A stretch of DNA of 64,000 nucleotides from Strongylocentrotus droebachiensis (GCA_035222895.1 JAVYIG010000633.1:372001-436000); one strand, 5' to 3'; positions 22,607 through 34,845 are shown, counted from the first letter of the stretch. The notes: a model not told the origin generated them from the letters alone. Numbers and translations are program-made.

Positions 22607-23745
22607 CTTAGAACACACAAAAAATGATTTGAATAGCAGTTATTATGTTCAAGTATACTAATAAACAACTTCCACCATCCTTTGATAACATGTTTAGTTG
22701 TAATTGTTTGTTTATTCCTACCCCACTCCCATATCTCGAAATTTCCACCTAACTAACCCTAAATTATTAATAACGCAAAAATCCATTAAACATTGTGGTC
22801 CGGATATTTGTAATAATTTTCTTGAAAACATCAAATCTTGTTCAACCCTTTATCATTTGTTCCAAACGCTCTAAATTAGTATAATAGCTTTGTCTGAAAC
22901 CATGATTTATTATTAATTTTACTCAACTGCCGTCTGCTACACCCGCACCTGCAATTGCACTGCACCCACTCGATTACTAGGTTTTTACCAAGAGAGTTTT
23001 GTTGCTAAATCTTTGCTTCTTTGTTTTTCTCACGAGGCCGCCATCTTTTTCCAGCCTAACCGCTCACGATGGCAGTCTCCTGCGTTCTGAAATGTCTCTC
23101 TTTAGTTAAATGAAAAATATATCTGTTATACTCGTTTATATGCTTTGTATTATGGTTATTATATAATATTATTAGACATGATTTGCTATGTATGTAATAC
23201 TTATGTAAAAATGTATAACCTTGTATAATGTTATCTGAACGCAGAAATAAAATCAATCAAACAAAACAAACAAACAGTGCTTTAGTTTTTACAAGGGGTT
23301 ACCACTGAAAACTGCCAATTACAAATGTGTCATTGTTGGTAGTAAAAATAAGGTACACGTATCCTATAAAGAAATAAATAGTTTATGGAGTTGAAACACA
23401 TTCAATTATTTTAGCTCCCAAAATATCGGTTGTAAATGAGTTTTAATTGGATTGTCGTTATCATCGCATCGAAAATGGTACGTTTATATTATGTTAGCCA
23501 GATTGTCGTTATTATCGCATACATCGTTATTGCTTGTTACTCCTATCTTTTTGTGTGTAATTCCCGTATAAAGAAACCATTGCTATAGTAAGAGAAGATT
23601 TGCAAAATCGATGAAAGATGGGGTGTTTAGAAGGTTTTAAGCTTTCGTGTTTTGTGCTTCAAATGTAGCCTAAGATGATGAGCTAGAGTTGAATTTGAAG
23701 ACTAGTGTTTTAGATAAAAGCAGTGCTTAAAGCTTAAAAACAAAC

Positions 23746-23929
23746 TCATTGGCCCGAATTCACAAAGGAGGTTTGTCGACAAACCATGGTTTTCGTGCGT
23801 CATATGACGCGTTTCGACGCTTTTTTTTACAAACCAGGTTTGAAGAAAAAAAACGCGTCAAAACGCGTCAAATGACGTACATAAACCTCGGTTTGTCGAC
23901 AAACCTCCTTTGTGAATTCGGGCCAATGA
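23746..23929. mobile_element. Palindromic MITE, complete copy (copy 3)
   Basis: 184 bp, nearly a full-length palindrome: TCATTGGCCCGAATTCACAA at the left is mirrored by TTGTGAATTCGGGCCAATGA at the right. Each arm holds GGTTTGTCGACAAACC and CGCGT-rich words. Half copies occur at 7596 and 11361. Superfamily not assigned. Confidence 0.85.
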
Positions 23930-24399
23930 TGTTGGAGTCTGAATGAGGGAAATCCATCGTACCTACATGAAAAAGGTCAAGAGCGCCATCTTGCGGCAGT
24001 CATGTGTATCTTGTCGTGTGTATCACGATTAAACACATTCTGTATATTTATTGTTAAAAATCACTAAACATGTCTCATTTATTTCGTTAACACAAATAGA
24101 CACTTATACCAGAGAACAAGAACCTTTGAAAGAGCGACTCTCCAATCTTTTAATCTGTGCAAGGCGTTAACAAACCGTATGTTTGTAAGAGCATGTATTG
24201 CATTGTACCGTCATCACATATTATAACGACAGGAATTGTTCCGCGAAATCTAATTTACACGTACACATACACATACTAAAATCTTTGGGCGTTTTATGGT
24301 ACATTATATTACTATAATTATGCAGTATGTCATGTTATTACCAAAAGAAAAATGAGTGTTTCTGCTGGATATAATTTTCCTTCTGTTTTGCTATAAAAA

Positions 24400-24600
24400 C
24401 TACATTGTAAATTGATGTATACGGTATATATGTTTACAGAATATTGATATGTTAAATTACATTGTAAATTGACTTATATGATGTATATGTTCCCAAACAG
24501 AATATTGATTGTTACATTACATTGTAAAGTTATTATATGTTTATAAACAGAATATTGATGTACATTAATGAAGTTTAATAAATACAATACAATACAATAC
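24400..24600. repeat. Degenerate triplicated unit and (ATACA)n tail
   Basis: TTACATTGTAAATTGA followed by GAATATTGAT recurs about three times (near 24403, 24458 and 24517), then AATAAATACAATACAATAC. The layout resembles a retrotransposon 3' end. Confidence 0.6.
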
Positions 24601-25760
24601 ACATAATAGTGCAAAGATAATTATCGTAAGATTGGCATTCGGTTAGGAATGTAGTTATCTTGAATGCCGCAGTAGAAAATCACACACTTATTTTAATTCA
24701 AATCTGAAATGATTAAAGTTGATGTAAAATACCGATAAATATCATGAAATGTTTATATAATTTCCCTTTCTTCAGATTCCATGCTTTCTTTGAACAATGG
24801 TCGAAAATTTCCCAAAACATAATCTCTACTTTAAAACACATTTACGTATAACTTTTAAAAAACTAATACTATTTAAGGATGATCCTTAAATATATACATC
24901 GGGGAAATGAGGCATTCGTCTTCTCCGAACAACCCATCGTTCTTTCGCACACGCTTGGTTCGAATCCCGTTGTCTGAAATGACCAGGAGTACGTCAGGTC
25001 TGCTCAAAATTGATAAAAATAGATGAGCAGGAATCGCCTTTCCCTCTTTAGCATTCTTTTTAGCAAGAAGGAATATCATATTTCAAATAAAGGAATAGGC
25101 TAGTGCATCCGAGATCATGCATTTACTTTACCTTCGTTTTTCTTGCCTCAATCCGTCCCGTCACATTCTGCGACTTTGAAAAAAATACTATCTTTTTTCA
25201 TATACCTCTATTTAGAAATATAGCCATCTGATTGGTCGAACTTGGAGTCGTGATTTAAGCCATGCCCGCCTACCAGTCAATAGTCTTTTGTAAAGATGCC
25301 AGTTGCCCCGGGTAACGGGCCGCATAAATACATTTTGCTGAGATACCCATTGGTTTACGTGTAAAAAGTTTCTTTGTGAAAACGCGGATACCATATTATA
25401 GTGCTTTTTGTCTGCGATTCCCGAATGATCGTTACATTCAGGCAACTTTCCAGCGGAAATTTACAAACAGTCTCTCAGATTTGCTGTGATGTTTTTAACT
25501 AGTCTTTACTCAAGAAAAGGTTAAGGTAACAATTATGTGTAGATTTGTTTGTGAATTCGGTATATAAAAGATATATGGACTGCTTTAATATTCGAAATAT
25601 AGCTGTTTCTATACTTGCTCTCGGGGACGTTACAACCTGCCCCAACCCCTCGCCGCCCCGGGGCGGACAGCGATGCCCCTCATAGCAGTCAATATATCTA
25701 TAATACTTGCACTTACGTGTGTTATATTGCTAAAACCCGTGTCATGCACCACCCCCCACC
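24601..25760. other. Gene-free stretch
   Basis: Two open frames of 68 and 77 codons on the minus strand (24873-25079, 25212-25445) resemble no family I know and have no exon-like boundaries. Nothing else recognised. Confidence 0.4.
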
Positions 25761-25767
25761 CTCCTTT

Positions 25768-25830
25768 CCTTATCTCTCTCTCTCTCTCTCTCTCCCTCTC
25801 TCTCTCTCTCCCTCTCTCTCCTCTCTTTCA
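25768..25830. repeat. (CT)n microsatellite
   Basis: CT/CCT dinucleotide tract. Confidence 0.9.
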
Positions 25831-26520
25831 CCGGTCATCAATTTCCAAGTGCCCATTTTTCTTCATTACTCTTGTATGTGTCCTCCTCCTCTCTCAGAAG
25901 CCAACCGGAAACAAAATGGTAATGTATCACCTTTTAAGATTGCACCGACTTGGACTTCTAATGCACGTTTGACAAATTCAGAATAATGTGAGGGTGAAAG
26001 ATGCAGGATGAAGGAAATATTGATCAGAATTAAATGGACAAACAGAAAGAGACAAATTCAGAGACATAGAGACAGGCAGAAGACAGAAGGAAAGAGAGGA
26101 AGAGATAGGCAGAGAGAGAGAGAGAGAGAGAAAGAGTTGATAATTAAAGAACACAAGAATAAGGAACGATGAACAGTTGTTGCAACGTCGTCAAAAGCAA
26201 CCTCAAACACGACACATCTTGGCAGTGTTTGATACAATGTTTTACGGTTGCTTTCGGCTATGGATTGTTGGAGTGCGTGCAGTCCATTTGCGTTATCACA
26301 AAGGTCAATGCGTCTTCTAACCAGAGGTCAAGTACCTCAAAGCCTTGCCTTCTCACCGCCGCGGCGCTCATCCGGTAGGCAATACCCTGGGAGATCTGCT
26401 AGACACGGCGAGATATAACATTGGCTGATTGATGGGGTGAGGCACCACTGTCACCTGCCCCCCTTTTGAAAGCCAATTATTACACAAGTCCAATACTGTT
26501 CTACCCCTCCCATTCCTGAG

Positions 26521-26716
26521 AAGTAGTAGAAGTAGTACAGTAGTAGTAGCAGAAGTAGTAGTCGTAGTAGTAGTAGTAGTCGTAGTAGTATTAGTCGTAG
26601 TAGTAGTAGTCGTAGTAGTCGTCGTCGTCGTCGAAGTAGCATTGTAGTAGTGGTGGTAGGGGTAGTAGTAGTGGTAGTAGTGATAGAAGTAGTAGTCGTA
26701 GTAGTAATATTAGTAA

Positions 26717-26748
<32 letters not shown>

Positions 26749-26756
26749 CCAATTAC
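26521..26756. repeat. (TAG)n-rich trinucleotide array, part 1
   Basis: Imperfect GTA/TAG repeat with CGT variants. All frames stay open or repeat a single residue, which produces false ORFs. Confidence 0.92.
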
Positions 26757-26948
26757 TAGTATAGGCAAACATTGATGATGTTATCTTTGTAAAAATGTGT
26801 TTTTCATTATATAATAATAATAACAATAATAAAGATCGATTTATTAAGCGCATAATAAACGGAAGTTTCTCTTTGCGCTTTACAATCATGAACACAATTT
26901 CTTCCTTTTCTTTGTTCCCAACCTTAGTCGTCGTCGTAGTAGTAGCAA

Positions 26949-27183
26949 TAGGGACTTTTAGATTCGCACGAAGACAATAGGTCTATGCTACGATCGACGT
27001 CCTGTTAAAGCACTGCCGTGAATGGAAGTACCACGTATCAGTCCACGCAAATCTAAAAGTCCCTATTAGGGACTTTTAGATTCGCACGAAGACAATAGGT
27101 CTATGCTACGATCAACGTCCTTTTAAAGCACTGCCGTGAATGGAAGTACCACGTATCAGTCCACGCAAATCTAAAAGTCCCTA
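26949..27183. mobile_element. Two tandem TIR elements inside (TAG)n
   Basis: Two head-to-tail copies of a unit of about 117 bp at 26949-27065 and 27067-27183. Each has the terminal inverted repeat TAGGGACTTTTAGATT. The copies differ at very few sites. Unit ends meet at ...CCCTATTAGGG..., as if an element inserted at or beside its twin or duplicated in place. Confidence 0.8.
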
Positions 27184-27295
27184 TTGTAGTAGTTGTGGCA
27201 GGGGTAGTAGTAGTGGTAGTAGTGGTAGAAGAAGTAGTAGTGGTGATAATAGTATTAGTCGTAGTAATAGTAATAGTCATTGTAGTAGCAGCAGC

Positions 27296-27326
<31 letters not shown>

Positions 27327-27441
27327 ATAGTGGTGGTTGTGGTAGTAGAAGAAGTAGCAGTAGTAGTGGAAGTATAAGTAGTTGTAGTGCTAGTAGTAGT
27401 AGTAGTCGTAGTAGTAGTAGTAGTAGTAATAGTAGTAGTAA

Positions 27442-27482
<41 letters not shown>

Positions 27483-27491
27483 ATAGTAGTA
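27184..27491. repeat. (TAG)n-rich trinucleotide array, part 2
   Basis: Imperfect TAG/TAA/GTG array on the far side of the tandem TIR elements. Confidence 0.92.
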
Positions 27492-27679
27492 GTGCCAATT
27501 ACTATTATAGGCAAACATTGATGATGTTATCTTTGTAAAAAAATGTTTTTCATTATATAATAGTAATAATAATAATAAAGATTGATTTATTAAGCGCATT
27601 ATAAACGGAAGTATCTCTTTGCGCTTTACAATCATGAACAAACTGTCTTCTTCTTCTTTGTTCCCAACCTTATTCAGGG

Positions 27680-29520
27680 AAGTAGATAGCATTGTTTAAT
27701 ATGTATAATCATGTTAGCAAACTTTCCACAGAGAGATGGCAGGATTCATATTAGAATGCTGAAAAGGTTACAAGGCTCATTCAATAGTCATATCTAATAT
27801 TGAGCCAATTTTGACGATATTTGAGCAAGCTAATTGTAATCGTGAAAAGGTTACTGTGCAAAGTAAATAGTCATAGATTGTAGCATTGTGCATGGTATTT
27901 GACCCTTCTAGTTTGATACATCTGCGACACAGAAAGTTGCGAGGAACAATAGATAAAACAGAAAACATATAGCGCATAAAACCTTTTGTTTTTTATAACA
28001 AGTTTTATGAACTGGACCTAGGTTTTTCTTCCTACATTTTGTTCGCTACCCATGCCATGTTTACAATAAGTCATAACATTTGACAGTCATGGGACACGAT
28101 ATGACCAGCTATTAATCATCATGGTTTAGAAGGGGTAACAATAAAAATCATCAGGAGGGGCAAAGTGCATTTAATATATGATAATGTTTTGTAAGAAGTA
28201 GGGGGCAACGGTAAGATTACTTTTTTCCACTACTTTTATCCACTACTGATAACCATGACGTGAGTATAAACTACCATTATTTGTTGAACCATTTCGTTGC
28301 AAAATTATCTCAACACAAAAAAGAAATCGCCCAATGTTGTTATATAAAATGTCGTTACGTATCAAAGTTGTACTCTTTTTAGTTACTCTTGATACTGCTA
28401 GCATAATTTAATAAGGGTAAAGAAAGAAAATTCAGTCCATCCAATACCTAAAGTAAATAGGTAGAAAAGTTTGGCCCATAGTTTTATTCATAAGTTTTAT
28501 CCATACAATCAAAAAAAGAAACACAAATATTCACTAGAAAATGCCAAAATCTGGGCAAACCTATTATACCCATTGGATTCATTGTACTGTATATTAGTTA
28601 TAACATACATATGTTTTCATGTTCATTGAAATACCTACCCGAATATTTTACTTAGTTAAGCTTACTTAAGATTGGACTTGGGTTGAGATTCCTTTTATGT
28701 CCAGATTGTATGAACGTGTAGCCATATTTGAATCCGCACTGGTGAACGCGTTGAAATTTCAGAGACTTTTTGACGTCGTAATTATATTTAGTCCAGCATA
28801 ATAATGATATGCCCTCCATCACCACAACCACCACCACCACCGCCGCCTCCAAGAACACACCACTGTTTTCAATGATTGTATAAAACCCCTATATAATACG
28901 ACGTATAGCCATCCCTGGGGCATATAGGATGATCGGTGGATCTTACTTCATTCACCGAGAGGTGTTATTTATGATCAAGTAAAGTAAATTGTTTATTGTG
29001 TGCAATGGTGCATGACGGCGCCATAATTTCTGATTCGCAATACGTACTTGACAGAATTAGCACCCCTGTGAGATCTATGGCATAAATTTCAAACGACTCT
29101 TCTCTTCCCCCCCCCCCCTTTGCATTAGGAGATCGCCGATGTCATACAGAATTGAAATCAGCCAAGATTTAAAGGTACCATCCTTTTACCGTTTAAAATA
29201 GGTAATATCATTCTTCATTAAATTTCCTTCTGAGACCTAATTCTGCCTAAAAATAGTCTACGGTAAATATAATCAAGTCAGTATTATTAGATTCAGTACA
29301 AGTTCTATTATTTTTTTTTGCACAATCACGCACAACAGCAAAATGAAGAAGTTACTTTAATGAATAATTAAAATGATTTTGTGTGTGTCTGATAGGGCAC
29401 ATGTTTTAAAGGGCAATTAACCTCAAACTGCATGTTGATTTCAGTTAGTAGGCCATTTAAAACATTATCTAAAAAATATAAAACATCATACATTTGACGA
29501 AAGGGAGGACGTAAATCTTT
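27680..29520. other. Gene-free stretch
   Basis: AT-rich sequence with a C tract near 29108. No coding exon, RNA gene or bounded repeat recognised. Confidence 0.4.
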
Positions 29521-29527
29521 TTTTCAG

Positions 29528-29632
29528 AATCCTTCGTCTTTCGCGTCTCTGAGAATTTTCAGAACGTTGCCGTTGTGTCTGCGCATGGCCCGTTCTGTGA
29601 CGTATCGCATGGATTCGACCGCTATTGCGGAC
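29528..29632 (+). other. Isolated exon-like segment
   Basis: A strong acceptor (CTTTTTTTCAG ending 29527) and consensus donor (AC|GTAAGT at 29633) bound 105 bp, exactly 35 codons. The phase-0 frame is open (NPSSFASLRIFRTLPLCLRM...), and so is a second frame (SFVFRVSENFQNVAVVSAH...). The segment is CpG-rich compared with its surroundings. I recognise neither peptide and found no partner exon. Confidence 0.25.
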
Positions 29633-29639
29633 GTAAGTT

Positions 29640-31424
29640 TCCCTGCTGTAAACTGTAAAATTATCACTTCAGATCATATCGTTTTTCCCGTCGTACATGT
29701 ACTTTTTGTCCAGAAACTTATCCACCTTCAGAGCTGATACCTTTAGCTTGAATATTTAATTGCGATTGTGTTGGTCTGGAAACCGATGAAACTATTTCCA
29801 CTTGGTTTTCGAGGAACAATTATGACAACCAAACACTTGGCAGTACACCATGTTTGACGTGTATTGCATATAACGCGTGCGCCGCGCGTTACTTGGGGAG
29901 CAGACGACGTCGTAGATATGGCGAAGTAGGGTCTCTTTATTGTACTTGCAAGAGGATATCATTTGGCCTACAGCAATGCTTTTTTTTATATCAAATGAAA
30001 CGTTGTTTTACTCTCTATGTCATGATAATGATTCATAGTCGAGAGGTTAATTCCCCTTTAATGTTCCGAGTCATTATATAATGTTATTATTTATCTTGCA
30101 GCTCTCGATACTCGGGACTGATGATGTATCATACCATTTTTTTTTAAAGCTGTAATTTATTAAGTTCTTGTTTGATAGAAAGCTCTGTGGCTGAGTGGTA
30201 CATCAATAATGTTTTTTCAATAAAATTATAACGAATTGGACGGCTTTAGCTCATCCTTCATTATTCATGCCTTTACTTCATTGTCCCTTCGAAAAAAATT
30301 ATAACGAATTGGACAGACCCCCGATCTCTCTCTCTTTCTCTCTCTCTCTCTCGCTCTCTTTCTTTCTCTGTCTTTCTGCCCCTTTTTTCATTATAATTTA
30401 GAAAGATAATATTTTAAACTATAATAATTAGTAATTTGTGGGTAAATGGCCAACACCAACTCGGATTCATGCCATTTCATGTTTCAAATAATCCTGCTAT
30501 ACATGTACGACATTAGTCACATGAAAACATCGGGTTTTAAAAAAAAGGGCGTTAATTCTTGACTAAATACTAATTTTTACACTAAGTTAACGCCTGTCTA
30601 CCAACATACCCAAAAATGCATGCTGAGGAAAGGTACCAAGTTTTAGTAAGGATTAATGTGAATTTCCCTGCACTACTCGCTCCAACCCGGTTAATTCAGT
30701 TATTGCATTTGTAGACATGAATAGCTTCTTTTTTTCTGCTCCTATGTTGAACTCCGATCATATATGATTATGACAAAAACAACTTATTTCTTATTACCAT
30801 CGTCACATCAATCACAAGCTAAACCACTTTTGAAAATCGCAAATCAATACTTAATGATCTCCTTATAAACTTGTTCAATGCAGTCAAAACTTAGTTAGGC
30901 AGAAGGCTATCTCCAATTATTGACTCCACGCTCATATAAGTTTATTCGTGTTTGGATGTACTTTGTCATACGGCGTCACTCGAAGCACTGGTTAAGCGAT
31001 CAGTGTCTTAGCAAGCATTGTAAACCCATCCCACCAGGCTCTTGATCAGTTTGCCAATTACAATGCCTTCTGCGCTCAATTAGTCTTAATGTGAAGTGTA
31101 ATCGTTTATCGGGTCTTACTTGGCTTAGATAGACATTTTGCAACTAGCCAGCGATCGCTAAAACGTATATGCAGTCATTATACGCGCCAAAGAGGTAGAA
31201 GAGATCTATGGAAATCCCAATGCAAGATTATGTGGTCTAAGACAGTCGAGCAGTTTTTAAAGCTGGACGTATTTAAGTGTGACGTTTAGAGAAAAAAATA
31301 CTTCATTAATACCTGATTGAAATGAAAAGGCAGCATGTGATGGGCAATTTGACATGTTTTTTTTAACATTGTCATCCCTCTATTTATGTATGTGACTAAT
31401 AAACGCGCAATTTTAATCTCGTTT
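29640..31424. other. Gene-free stretch with small repeats
   Basis: The 20-mer AAAATTATAACGAATTGGAC occurs twice (about 30223 and 30296), preceded by TGGCTGAGTGG (about 30189), which fits a pol III A box, but no B box follows. A (CT)n tract lies at about 30327-30372. Nothing else recognised. Confidence 0.4.
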
Positions 31425-31812
31425 ACCTGAAAGTGGGCCATTCAAATAATTTAAAAATATATATTATTTGTAACGATAATCATTCCCAATTTATGAATGT
31501 AATATAGATACACTTCGCTGATTTATCATTTTAATATTGTCGTTATGAAAAAAACTAGCAATTACTTTCCTTTTTGTTGTTGTCTATTTTGTTTAATTAT
31601 ATCTTCTTCTTTTTTCTTACCTGAAAGTGGGCCATTCAAATAATTTAAAAATATATATTATTTGTAACGATAATCATTCCCAATTTATGAATGTAATATA
31701 GATACACTTCGCTGATTTATCATTTGAATATTGTCGTTATGAAAAAAACTAGCAATTACTTTCCTTTTTGTTGTTGTCTATTTTGTTTAATTATATCTTC
31801 TTCTTTTTTCTT
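31425..31812. repeat. Near-perfect 194-bp tandem duplication
   Basis: 31425-31618 and 31619-31812 both start ACCTGAAAGTGGGCCATTC and end TTCTTTTTTCTT. The only difference noticed is CATTTTAATATTG versus CATTTGAATATTG, so the event looks recent. Confidence 0.92.
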
Positions 31813-33015
31813 GTTATGGACAATGAAATGTTCAATGTCTCCTTTTATCACTTTCACTTTCGGCGATACTCATCATCCCTCTCCCCCTCTCGTAGAGTCA
31901 ATAATCCGCCCCTGTTTCATGAAGGGTTTGTCGAGAGGTGTACAATCATACCAGCAATAAAATGAGCTAACCTTTGGACGCGTTTATTTTCAAAATGTCT
32001 TCCCTTCCCTCGGGCTCAAAATTGCTTTTGCTGCTGAGTCCGATTTGTATAGGTCTCTGCTGGTGACAGACCTTGCCTTGATTAATATCAGGATTCCATT
32101 CAGTTTCTCAACAATGGTAAGATAGCCGAAATGCCTCATGGATATTTAATTTAGATGATAACGCAGCGTAAAAATGAACGGATGTGGTTCTAAAATTGGG
32201 AAAGCTAGATGAGTAAGGTGTGTCTATTGTCCTAATTATTTAAAGAAATATCTTGGTACGTTATATTGAGGAATGGAACATTAGTTTCTGTATTTGATTG
32301 TTGGTAATATCAAATTAACAACCAAAATAAAAGAATAAAAAGGCCTGCATGCCTAGCTGTGCTTGATTTTGTAAGTCTAAATCAATCGATACATCAAATG
32401 CATGCATTAATCTAACATTGTAAGCTTCATCAAGACAAAAATAAAGATTGATTACTTAACACGATACTTTTACAGCGGGTTTCTGATTGCACTTACACAT
32501 AAAAGCGAGTGCTTTTGTACGAATATGGAAGTTATCACTTTTTTATCACAATTTTGTAAACAATTGTTTTATTTGATAAGTATATTCTGTTCGGTGTTAC
32601 CTTTCATTTTTGATGTTGTTGTATTTTTCAAATAAACATGTGGTATTACACTTTTGAACCTTTTGTCTATAATGTGAACTCAGTTGGCAATTGCATATTG
32701 AATAATAACTACGCCCTCAACCCATCGATCAATGCCGTCTACTAATCGTACTTGATCTCTGGCAAAGTCGTTTAATCCATACGTATTGTGTCACATACGA
32801 CTGTGGAGCAGCTCTGTAGAATTGCCATTGGGGTTAATGGCCAGTCATAGGCGAAGGATATCCCTCTATTTTATTTTGTTATATGATAATTAACAAAGAC
32901 TGTCTTTAACTACAGGCCTTTGTCTTTAAAGGTAATGCATGTATCTCTCTTGCTTCTACATGTTATCACTGCGTCTTCATAGTCATCATCATCATCTTTA
33001 AGGTAGTGGTGGTTA
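31813..33015. other. Gene-free stretch
   Basis: AT-rich; no coding, RNA or bounded repeat feature recognised. Confidence 0.4.
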
Positions 33016-33195
33016 TTTTACCTGACTGCTAAGAAAGCACAAATGCTTGTTGATAAGCAACCAGGGGTCCTCTCTGAGAAACCTGGTAATGAGGATTAAT
33101 GCCTGACCAAAGGGCACTGGCGCATCGCCTTGGTTTCGAATCCGGGTCGCTGGATTGCAAGACCACTGCTCTACCAACTGAGCTATCGCGCCTCC
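33016..33195 (-). mobile_element. tRNA-derived SINE, best-preserved copy (A)
   Basis: Read on the minus strand from 33195: GGCGCGATAGCTCAGTTGG (tRNA D arm and pol III A box), an anticodon-like CTTGCAA, a B-box-like GGATTCGAAACC and a closing GCGCC. A non-tRNA body follows, with GCATTAATCCTCATTACC and ending TTAGCAGTCAGG. This looks like a tRNA-Ala-like head on a SINE body rather than a functional tRNA, since the stems are imperfect and the same body recurs twice nearby. Confidence 0.7.
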
Positions 33196-33432
33196 TCATT
33201 ATCGTCATCATTAATATTATCATCTTCTTGTTGTCCTTCTTCTTGTTGTTGCAGTTGCTGTTCTTCTCCTCCTCCTCCTCCAATTGATGCTTCATAACGT
33301 TTCATTTTCACATCTCCTTTTTTAAAAGTGGATTTTTTTGTTTTTTTGTTCTTGTCCGTTTGTGCCTTAAACAATAGCATCATTTTACAATTGAGATGAT
33401 TGCATCGTCATGTAAAATAATTACGTCTCGAA

Positions 33433-33560
33433 TTTACATGATTGCTAAGAAAACAATAGTAGAACAGCGAATTTAGGGCTTTAGGTCCTATCCAAGGGGT
33501 TAGGTAATTGAGGATTAAAGACCTAATAAATTGAACTAGTGCATCGACTTTGCTTTGAAC
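33433..33560 (-). mobile_element. tRNA-derived SINE, decayed copy (B)
   Basis: It shares with copy A, in order, ATTGCTAAGAAA, GGTAATTGAGGATTAA and GTGCATCGACTTTGCTTTGAA, with many substitutions. The tRNA-like head is lost. Confidence 0.5.
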
Positions 33561-34593
33561 CCTCCTCGTATTTTGTGTCAGGCAAGACTGTCAGATTAAT
33601 ATTTAGTAGTCCCTGCAACTAATACCTTCTCACAAAAGACATTTGGTTTCGAACATTTTTAAGCAAAATCATTATAAATAATAATTTTAGAAAGGATAAT
33701 ATTGATCAACCATGTGGAATTTAATGCTAGCTTCCACAGAAACCAAATGGTAAACCATAAAGTAGACTTTACTGAGAGACTTGGGGTTCACTTTAAGCAT
33801 ACTACATGTACTTGCTTCATTGAATAACTGGTCTGTGTCCATCTTATTTTCATTCTACTTCCTGTATTTAATATTCTCTATCCCTCTTGCTTGTCCCTCT
33901 CTCCAATGATAAACGACGACAGGCGTGCAATAGAACGAAAATACTATGTAAATTGCTTGAAGTAAGGATTTGACGTCCATTAGATTCGGTCGAATATAGG
34001 CAGAAAGGAGAGACGGAAAACGCTTCCTTGGGTCACATTTTGACAACATTCGATGTAATCATTGGTCTGGAGCTTCCCGCAGTGTTTCTTTGTTCGTGTG
34101 CGTCACCATCAGAGTTACCATGGCAACTGATAGCTAGAAGCCATCGTTAGAGGATTAAATATTGCAGACGATACGTACCGGGCCGTGTTGTCTGCATAAA
34201 ATATTCCCGCTAAAAATCATTGAGAATAAATTTGGGGCCATTCGGAATGGAAATAAAAAGCTGCGCAATTGCAATGTCTCTTTCCCTCCCAGTCTCTAAC
34301 CCCTTGCTCTCAGTGTCTATAATTGTTCTTCTTCTGTCAATTTCTATCTTTTTCTATCTTCTTTAGGGGTGGGAGTAATGGTATCAACTCCTTCGAGCAT
34401 TTTATCATTTGCCTTACATTGGCCACTAAATTGATACACATTAAATGGGGTTGACGGGAGTTGAGCACTAACTCAGCACAAATTTAAAATACCCAGTTCA
34501 TGACCACAAGCAAAGTGTGATTTTTATTGAATTATGGGCACATTTTACTTTACATATAATATACATACATATAAATATATATATATATAAATA

Positions 34594-34666
34594 TAACACG
34601 CAAAAATATATCACGAATTTTCGACGTGCTTAACGTCTCTATCAGATTATTTTGTTACGCCATATT
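34594..34666 (-). ncRNA. Hammerhead-like motif, Penelope-element remnant
   Basis: On the minus strand: CTGATAGA, then a 5-bp stem GACGT/ACGTC with loop TAAGC (34637-34623), then GAAA (34622-34619). A stem I could form from GTAACA (about 34660) and TGTTAT (about 34595). This is the order of a type I hammerhead ribozyme as found in Penelope-like retroelements. The first core box has one extra base compared with CTGATGA, so activity is doubtful. AT microsatellites flank it. Confidence 0.4.
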
Positions 34667-34810
34667 ATATATCCCAACCATCTCCACCATCGTTGTGTAT
34701 TTATATATATATATATTTCGATATAAATATATTATAGTATGTATATAATATAAATAGGCTCAACAAAAAATGTTTGAAAACTCCTTTAAAAACCTAATGG
34801 GTATTATTAG

Positions 34811-34813
<3 letters not shown>

Positions 34814-34844
<31 letters not shown>

Positions 34845-34845
34845 A
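34814..34845. repeat. (TG)n microsatellite
   Basis: About 15 TG units. Confidence 0.95.

Larger units (their letters stand above)
20815..23276 (+). mobile_element. Decayed non-LTR retrotransposon, 3' part
   Basis: Reverse-transcriptase fragments appear in order: GVPQESILGPLIF (about 20895) with LYADDTV (about 20952), then a second version GVPQGSILG with YINDINN and LYADNTV. The post-RT region reads LQERAIRICTGSHYLAHTDP (about 21760), then after an insertion KQLPPSFDNMFSCNCLF and KSIKHCGPDICNN. It ends with an AATAAAATCAATC tail near 23250-23276. Frameshifts and stops make it inactive. The organisation is of the jockey/CR1 broad type; the clade was not determined. Confidence 0.8.
26746..27675. 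repeat. 746-bp-offset segmental duplication
   Basis: A unit of about 180 bp starting GTGCCAATTACTA, passing through TTATTAAGCGCAT and TTGCGCTTTACAATCATGAA and ending near CCCAACCTTA, lies at 26746-26927 and again at 27492-27670. Each copy follows a (TAG)n tract, so array plus unit appear duplicated together. Confidence 0.8.

Noticed and set aside
26451-27692. Several long poly-Thr, poly-Ser, poly-Leu, poly-Val and poly-Tyr frames
   Set aside because: They are translations of the (TAG)n arrays in different frames and strands, not proteins.
33110-33195. Functional tRNA-Ala gene on the minus strand
   Set aside because: Acceptor and anticodon stems have mismatches, and the downstream body recurs in two nearby copies, so it is a SINE head.
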